A stretch of DNA of 64,000 nucleotides from an uncultured Lachnospiraceae bacterium. GTDB taxonomy: Bacteria; Bacillota; Clostridia; Lachnospirales; Lachnospiraceae. The stretch covers positions 85,548 through 149,547 of the forward strand of contig CATJTQ010000089.1 in NCBI GenBank assembly GCA_949743325.1, given 5' to 3'. The notes beneath the pieces were generated by a model, which made no database searches, was not told where the DNA came from, and worked only from the letters and a program-made list of their open reading frames with translations. The position numbers were made by a program, and so were the translations under genes. Shown here piece by piece: positions 59,451-64,000 of this stretch. Numbering within the stretch: position 1 is the first letter of the stretch; each line of letters begins with the position of its first letter.

Positions 59451-62146
59451 TATTCAAGAAGCTTTCTCCATTGTTCAATAATATTTTCACATAATTCGAC
59501 ATCAATCTCTTCCACAGCCTCAATCAACTCTGACATTAACTTTTCCTGATTATCTGAATATAAATAATTACTCATTTCATTTAATACATCCTCCATATAA
59601 TCAATATCAAGTTCATCTACGGCTGATTTCATTTTAGACAGTGAATTTATAATAATATCATTAGTTACCGCCTTTTTTTGTAATTCTTCCGATGCATTGT
59701 CATTTTTTTCAAAATAAGGGGCAAGTATACCCTTATATTGTAAATATTTTGACAAGAGGCTGTCTGTCTGTTTATGTATGATATCAATTTTCTCTGCATT
59801 TCCTGCGATTTCCATTTCTTCTGCAAAATTTGCCAGTTCAGCAGCCCCTATTTGCCTGGAAGCGCTTTTCAATGCATGTACTTCTACTGTATAATCTCTA
59901 ATCTGTTCATTTATTTCATACTCTTTTATTATTTGAACTTTTTTATCTATTGCTTTATAATAATCACTTAAAACTGACCAGAACAAATCCTCTGTTCCAA
60001 GCAGCTGCAGCGCTGTTTTTGTATCTAAACCATCTATAATTATCTCCGGATGTCTGACAGTTTTATTTAAAAGATTATCCAAACTATTATTTGAAACATT
60101 CTCAATCTTATTTTTCGGAAGCCATCTTCTAAGCTTCTCAACAATCACTTTCATTTCAATAGGCTTTGGTACTAAATCATTCATCCCCTCAGCTATAAAC
60201 ATTTCCTCAGCACCGCTCACCGCATTAGCTGTAAGCGCTATAATAGGAACATCCTCATAATTTTTATAGAATCGACGTATTATATGTGTAGTTTCAACAC
60301 CATCTACCTCCGGCATCATATGATCCATTAATATTAAATCGTACTGTTTTTCTGAAATATTGGCAATTGCCTCTTTACCGCTTAGAGCTGTATCAATCTT
60401 CATCTTTAATGGTTCTAAAAGACCTTCTGCGACAGTTAAATTTATAGAATTGTCATCTACTATTAAAATTTCTGCCGTAGGAGCTATAAACATTTCTCCA
60501 AAATAATTTATATCCATAGCATTTCCTGCATAATCAGAAATTCCTAAAATATTGGCAATATTGGCAATAAAAAGCGGCTTCCTCATTATAATGATATTTG
60601 GCAGTTCAAAATTATAATCCTCTTTATAATCCACCAATAGTATTACTTGTACCTCATCAAATTTAGATAAGAATATTTGAAGTTCATCTGAAAACAACTT
60701 CAACTCAATAACAACATAATCCGGTAAATCCTCCGCAGAAAAAATTTCTTCTTCTGCTCCCACTCTTTCATATTCAACATTCAAATAACACATATCCGCA
60801 GCCAGCTGATTTGCTATATAATCACTCTCAACATACCCAAATGCCGATATCTTTTCATCTTTCTGTTCGAAAATCGGTTCTTGGTTCAAAACCTTTTGAG
60901 GAATATAAAATGAAAATGTACTTCCCTTCTCATATTCACTCTCAACTGAAATATCTCCATTCATAAGTTTAAGAAGATTTTTGCTAATTGCAAGCCCCAA
61001 ACCTGTACCTTCAATATTTCTATTTCTCTTACTATCTAACTGCTGAAAAGAAACAAATAATTTTCCCAAATCCTGTTTCTTGATTCCACTACCTGTATCT
61101 CTAATATCTACAAACATATTTATAAGATCTTTATTTGTTCTCTCATATCTCATAGCAATATGTATCTCACCACGTTTAGTAAACTTAACAGCATTGTTAA
61201 GCAAATTTATCATTATTTGTTTAATACGGATATTATCACCATATAAAACTTTAGGAAAATCAGGTTCTATATCAATAGTAAAGTCTATCGGTTTATCACC
61301 TATACGAACCATTACTATATTAATTATCTCAGTAATTATAGAAATAGTATCATAACTTGTCTCATTTATATCCATTTTACCTGACTCTATTTTTGAAAAA
61401 TCGAGTATATCATTTATTATTGTCAAAAGTGCCTGCCCAGACGATTTTATCTGACTAATATACTTTCTTGCATTCTGCGGAAGATCTTCTCTTAATGCCA
61501 TCTCTGTCATTCCAATTATTGCATTCATAGGAGTTCTAATTTCATGACTCATATTAGCAAGAAAATCAGATTTCATCTGTGAAGCTTTCTCTTTCTCCAC
61601 ATTTCCTTCATAAAGCATATGCCTGTTATACGCCAGACTAGACAATACATTTGCTATCGTATATAAAAACTCTGCTGACTTTTCAACCTCTTGAATTGAT
61701 AAAACTTTAACCTTTTTGACAGCCTCAATATAAGCCTCTTCGTCAACACCTATCTCTCTAGCAACTGCAACAATTTTATCCAAATCAGGTTCTTCTATAA
61801 GCACCTGTCCTCCAATAAATATTCCTATCATTTTTCCATTTGCGATTATAGGAGCAGCAAAATCAACTAATCCTGCATGGCATACATATGTACATGCAGA
61901 ACCTTTTGACATTGCAAGTTCAGCTCCATGTCTATCACAATAATTACATCTGGCGGATCCAAGCTCTGTCTTTCTTGTATAACCTATACAAAATTCTGTA
62001 ACATTAGAACTTTTTGTAACTTGTCTTCCCTCTTCATCAGTTGTCATTGCAGCAACCCCAAGCATCTCTGAAAAAGCATCCTGTATTTTTTGCAAGACAT
62101 CTATAGAAATCAAATCTGTCAATCGTAAATCTTTATTCATATCCAT
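59450..62146 (-). CDS. Hybrid histidine kinase with PocR sensory domain, receiver and HPt domains
   Basis: 898-residue cytosolic two-component sensor, no membrane helix. Residues about 8-175 are a PocR-type ligand domain with the conserved Cys cluster C53, C67, C70, C85, C89-H90; histidine kinase dimerisation box ANMSHEIRTPMN (H201); ATPase domain 300-420 (NLLNNAVKF, DTGSGI, GTGLGLAISK); a degenerate receiver about 430-540; a true receiver with D608 (LILMDHMMPEVDG) and K661; HPt domain with H757 (VHALKSASRQIG). It is a phosphorelay kinase. The PocR domain in known proteins senses small diols or related compounds. The next gene upstream encodes its likely response regulator, 20 bases away. Confidence 0.93.
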   Translation of the reverse strand: MDMNKDLRLTDLISIDVLQKIQDAFSEMLGVAAMTTDEEGRQVTKSSNVTEFCIGYTRKTELGSARCNYCDRHGAELAMSKGSACTYVCHAGLVDFAAPIIANGKMIGIFIGGQVLIEEPDLDKIVAVAREIGVDEEAYIEAVKKVKVLSIQEVEKSAEFLYTIANVLSSLAYNRHMLYEGNVEKEKASQMKSDFLANMSHEIRTPMNAIIGMTEMALREDLPQNARKYISQIKSSGQALLTIINDILDFSKIESGKMDINETSYDTISIITEIINIVMVRIGDKPIDFTIDIEPDFPKVLYGDNIRIKQIMINLLNNAVKFTKRGEIHIAMRYERTNKDLINMFVDIRDTGSGIKKQDLGKLFVSFQQLDSKRNRNIEGTGLGLAISKNLLKLMNGDISVESEYEKGSTFSFYIPQKVLNQEPIFEQKDEKISAFGYVESDYIANQLAADMCYLNVEYERVGAEEEIFSAEDLPDYVVIELKLFSDELQIFLSKFDEVQVILLVDYKEDYNFELPNIIIMRKPLFIANIANILGISDYAGNAMDINYFGEMFIAPTAEILIVDDNSINLTVAEGLLEPLKMKIDTALSGKEAIANISEKQYDLILMDHMMPEVDGVETTHIIRRFYKNYEDVPIIALTANAVSGAEEMFIAEGMNDLVPKPIEMKVIVEKLRRWLPKNKIENVSNNSLDNLLNKTVRHPEIIIDGLDTKTALQLLGTEDLFWSVLSDYYKAIDKKVQIIKEYEINEQIRDYTVEVHALKSASRQIGAAELANFAEEMEIAGNAEKIDIIHKQTDSLLSKYLQYKGILAPYFEKNDNASEELQKKAVTNDIIINSLSKMKSAVDELDIDYMEDVLNEMSNYLYSDNQEKLMSELIEAVEEIDVELCENIIEQWRKLLE

Positions 62147-62166
62147 ATGAATACCTCCTAAAAAAT

Positions 62167-63102
62167 TTACCCTATTAAATCTTTAATCGAATTATTAAGT
62201 CTCTCCATATTTATTGGTTTAAGGAGATACCCTTGAGGTTTCATCGCTAACACTTCTTTAATTTTACTGCTCTCAGTAACTCCAGTTAAAAACACTACTG
62301 GTATATCTTTTAATTTAGGATCAGCTTTAATCTTTGTAAAAACTTCCGGACCTCTCTCTCCTGGCATCTCATAATCCAATAAAATCAAATCGGTATTTTT
62401 TGTCTGTAAAAATTTCAATGCAATTTTTCCACTCAGAGCAGTTGCAACATCATACTCATCAGATAGAACTGTCTTTAACATTTTAAGCACTCCTTTATCA
62501 TCATCGACAACAAGGATATGCTTTCTCCTACTCTCCTCCTCCAGAAGCAATTTCTCAATCTCTGATACCTCTGACAATAAATCTTCACTTGACAAGTCAG
62601 AAAGTTCTACATTGTTTAATAAATCATCTATATTCACATTAATATCTGAAGGATCCATAGCGGGAAGTTCCTGCAGAAGACCACTCATAAAATCATCATC
62701 CAGTTGTCCTGCATTGCTGTTATAAGTTTTCTTATTCTTATTAAAATAATCCATAATACCAGTTGTAATCTGCTCTATAGTAATTGGCGTAATAAGATTA
62801 AGACAAGACATTCCCGGCAGATTTTTTCTAAAAATATCACATTCATATTTGCTGCCAATAAGTACAACTTGTATATTATTAAGTGCACATTCATCTTTTA
62901 CATCAAACATGTGTCTATTGTTCTCTATACTTTCTTTCTTAAAGCAAAATACCAATGCATTAGGCTTAAAATATTTTATATGCTTCAACAAATCTTCATT
63001 TCTAAGAGAAGATGTCATACATTCAAAGCTGCCTCCTGTATTATAAAAGAACTTTGAAATCAATTCATCATTTGACCCTGTTAATAATAATTTGTATCTC
63101 AT
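62167..63102 (-). CDS. Response regulator with an N-terminal degenerate receiver-like domain
   Basis: 311 residues from the ATG at 63102 (5 bases after AAAGGTGG; an upstream GTG is also in frame). The C-terminal receiver (from about 194) has HILVVDDDKG, LILLDYEMPG (D243 phospho-site) and LLKPIN (K295). The N-terminal half (LLLTGSNDELISKFF ... VVLIGSKYECD) resembles a receiver fold without the acidic triad. There is no DNA-binding domain, so output may be through protein contacts. Located upstream of and in line with the PocR kinase gene. Confidence 0.88.
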   Translation of the reverse strand: MRYKLLLTGSNDELISKFFYNTGGSFECMTSSLRNEDLLKHIKYFKPNALVFCFKKESIENNRHMFDVKDECALNNIQVVLIGSKYECDIFRKNLPGMSCLNLITPITIEQITTGIMDYFNKNKKTYNSNAGQLDDDFMSGLLQELPAMDPSDINVNIDDLLNNVELSDLSSEDLLSEVSEIEKLLLEEESRRKHILVVDDDKGVLKMLKTVLSDEYDVATALSGKIALKFLQTKNTDLILLDYEMPGERGPEVFTKIKADPKLKDIPVVFLTGVTESSKIKEVLAMKPQGYLLKPINMERLNNSIKDLIG

Positions 63103-63232
63103 AAAGACCACCTTTCAGTTTATTCTATTCCCGCGAGCATTTAGGAAAATAGCTATAATTGCACAGATTCTTGACAAATGCCGCAAGGTTCTAATACCCC
63201 ATAGCCTGCTGAGCTGCAGTTTTGATAATCCG

Positions 63233-63745
63233 TCAGCTTGCTGCAGAGTCTTTGATTTTTCCTCCCCATATATCAGCCAGTTCATCAAACCCATAGGCTG
63301 CATTGGCAGGACTTGTGGATGGAAGTTTTTCAATTTCTCTCCCTAATTTTTTATAAGAATATTTTATGTATAACTCATATGCTTTTGAACCATTTGCAAA
63401 AATTTTTTCTATCGGTGCATCATTTAAAATTACTGTTAAATCAGTAGGTACAACATTTCTAATTGAACTGTCGCTTGAAGCGACTATATCACACTCCAAA
63501 ACAACATCCCACAAAGCAATATGATTTTTAATTAATAATGCTTTTTTCTCTTCTATTGAATTAGGTACATTTTTTTCATTAAATAACCTGGCTAGCAGTT
63601 TCCAAAAACGGTTTCTTGGATGACCATAATAAAAGTTTTCTTCCCTAGATTTTACTGACGGAAATGTGCCCAAAATCAATATTTTAGAATCCTTATCAAA
63701 CACCGGTTCAAATGTATGCTTAATATGATTATATTCTTTACCCAT
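63233..63745 (-). CDS. DNA-deoxyinosine glycosylase (family 6 UDG type)
   Basis: 170 residues of the uracil-DNA-glycosylase superfamily, hypoxanthine-DNA glycosylase type. DSKILILGTFPSVKSREENFYYGHPRNRFWKLL is the water-activating and fold motif, HIALWDVVLECDIVASSDSSIRNVV follows, and LPSTSPANAAYG is the C-terminal DNA-binding loop. It probably excises hypoxanthine from deaminated adenine. GGGATAAG lies before the ATG. Monocistronic; the 63746-64000 segment holds no gene that I can support. Confidence 0.9.
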   Translation of the reverse strand: MGKEYNHIKHTFEPVFDKDSKILILGTFPSVKSREENFYYGHPRNRFWKLLARLFNEKNVPNSIEEKKALLIKNHIALWDVVLECDIVASSDSSIRNVVPTDLTVILNDAPIEKIFANGSKAYELYIKYSYKKLGREIEKLPSTSPANAAYGFDELADIWGGKIKDSAAS

Positions 63746-64000
63746 CTTATCCCTTCTAAATTTTTTATTCGCACAAGCGATAAGGCAACGTCAAATCCTC
63801 CATAAGCTTGATACAGAATATTTAATTTTATAGTAATATATATACAAATATATCTTTTACATAATACCATATTATAGGCATTTTTTCAATAATAAGTTGA
63901 CTACCCACAGTGTATATGATATATTCTTATACTATAGACAAGATTGTTTCTGCGGAAATTAATATTGAAAAATATTATTTCCTCAGTTAGCTTAAGAAAG

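Noticed and set aside
63115..63333. 72-residue open frame overlapping the deoxyinosine glycosylase
   Set aside because: It is on the same strand in another frame and largely inside a clearly conserved gene; no ribosome site or family.
1..64000. CRISPR array, insertion sequence, integrase, rRNA or tRNA genes
   Set aside because: No regularly spaced direct repeats, transposase or recombinase motifs, or recognisable rRNA/tRNA sequence were seen by reading; a covariance or repeat search could still find small RNAs.

Overview
The window is AT-rich DNA with Gram-positive ribosome binding sites (AGGAGG-type) and many TTG/GTG starts. It carries sporulation genes (spoIIP, gpr, a SpoIID-family gene), a BMC operon of the fucose/rhamnose 1,2-propanediol type, adhE, and a yrrK/yrzB/yrrM-like gene order. 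Together these point to a spore-forming anaerobic Firmicute, most likely a Lachnospiraceae-type gut clostridium. The genus is inferred only; there is no rRNA, tRNA, CRISPR array, insertion sequence or prophage in the window.

Region by region: (1) 1-5.7 kb, minus strand: bacterial microcompartment operon (class II aldolase, CoA-acylating aldehyde dehydrogenase, Zn alcohol dehydrogenase, three BMC shell proteins, PduL, EutN/CcmL vertex protein running off the edge). All four enzymes carry a short terminal amphipathic tail of the kind that targets cargo to shells. (2) 5.8-7.3 kb: infC-rpmI-rplT with an attenuator leader and a probable non-AUG infC start. (3) 7.3-16.7 kb: DEAD-box helicase, HAD phosphatase, ppk-ppx polyphosphate pair, PHP phosphoesterase, pheA, a DUF5050-like membrane protein. 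(4) 16.8-25.7 kb: folate genes (folB-folK fusion, folP, HD protein, folC) followed upstream by the tRNA wobble genes trhP-like and trmR, a truncated MltG-like protein, rnj, DUF1292, ruvX and ireB. (5) 25.8-39.8 kb: mtaB, an HPr-like protein lacking the phosphorylatable histidine, thiI, spoIIP, gpr, rpsT with a structured leader, holA, serS, an OGG-type glycosylase, a YihY protein, a SpoIID protein, nadC-nadB. (6) 40-47.5 kb: ABC-F ATPase, D-2-hydroxyacid dehydrogenase, adhE, tcdA, a repeat-built coiled-coil protein.

(7) 47.6-64 kb is more accessory: a BlaI/BlaR1 regulatory pair with two clear operator palindromes and an unknown exported third protein instead of a beta-lactamase; SulP transporter; polysaccharide deacetylase; two divergent HTH proteins; an unrecognised coiled-coil protein; a GH43-like protein; a corrinoid-methyltransferase-like UroD-family protein facing a PocR-domain hybrid histidine kinase and its response regulator; and a deoxyinosine glycosylase.

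The points most worth a second look are the BlaI/BlaR1/third-gene operon, the PocR kinase beside the UroD-family protein (with a propanediol BMC elsewhere in the same window), the cysteine-rich linker in the BMC aldolase, the rpsT leader with a possible leader peptide, and the HPr-like protein without His15. None of these has been tested by database search here.
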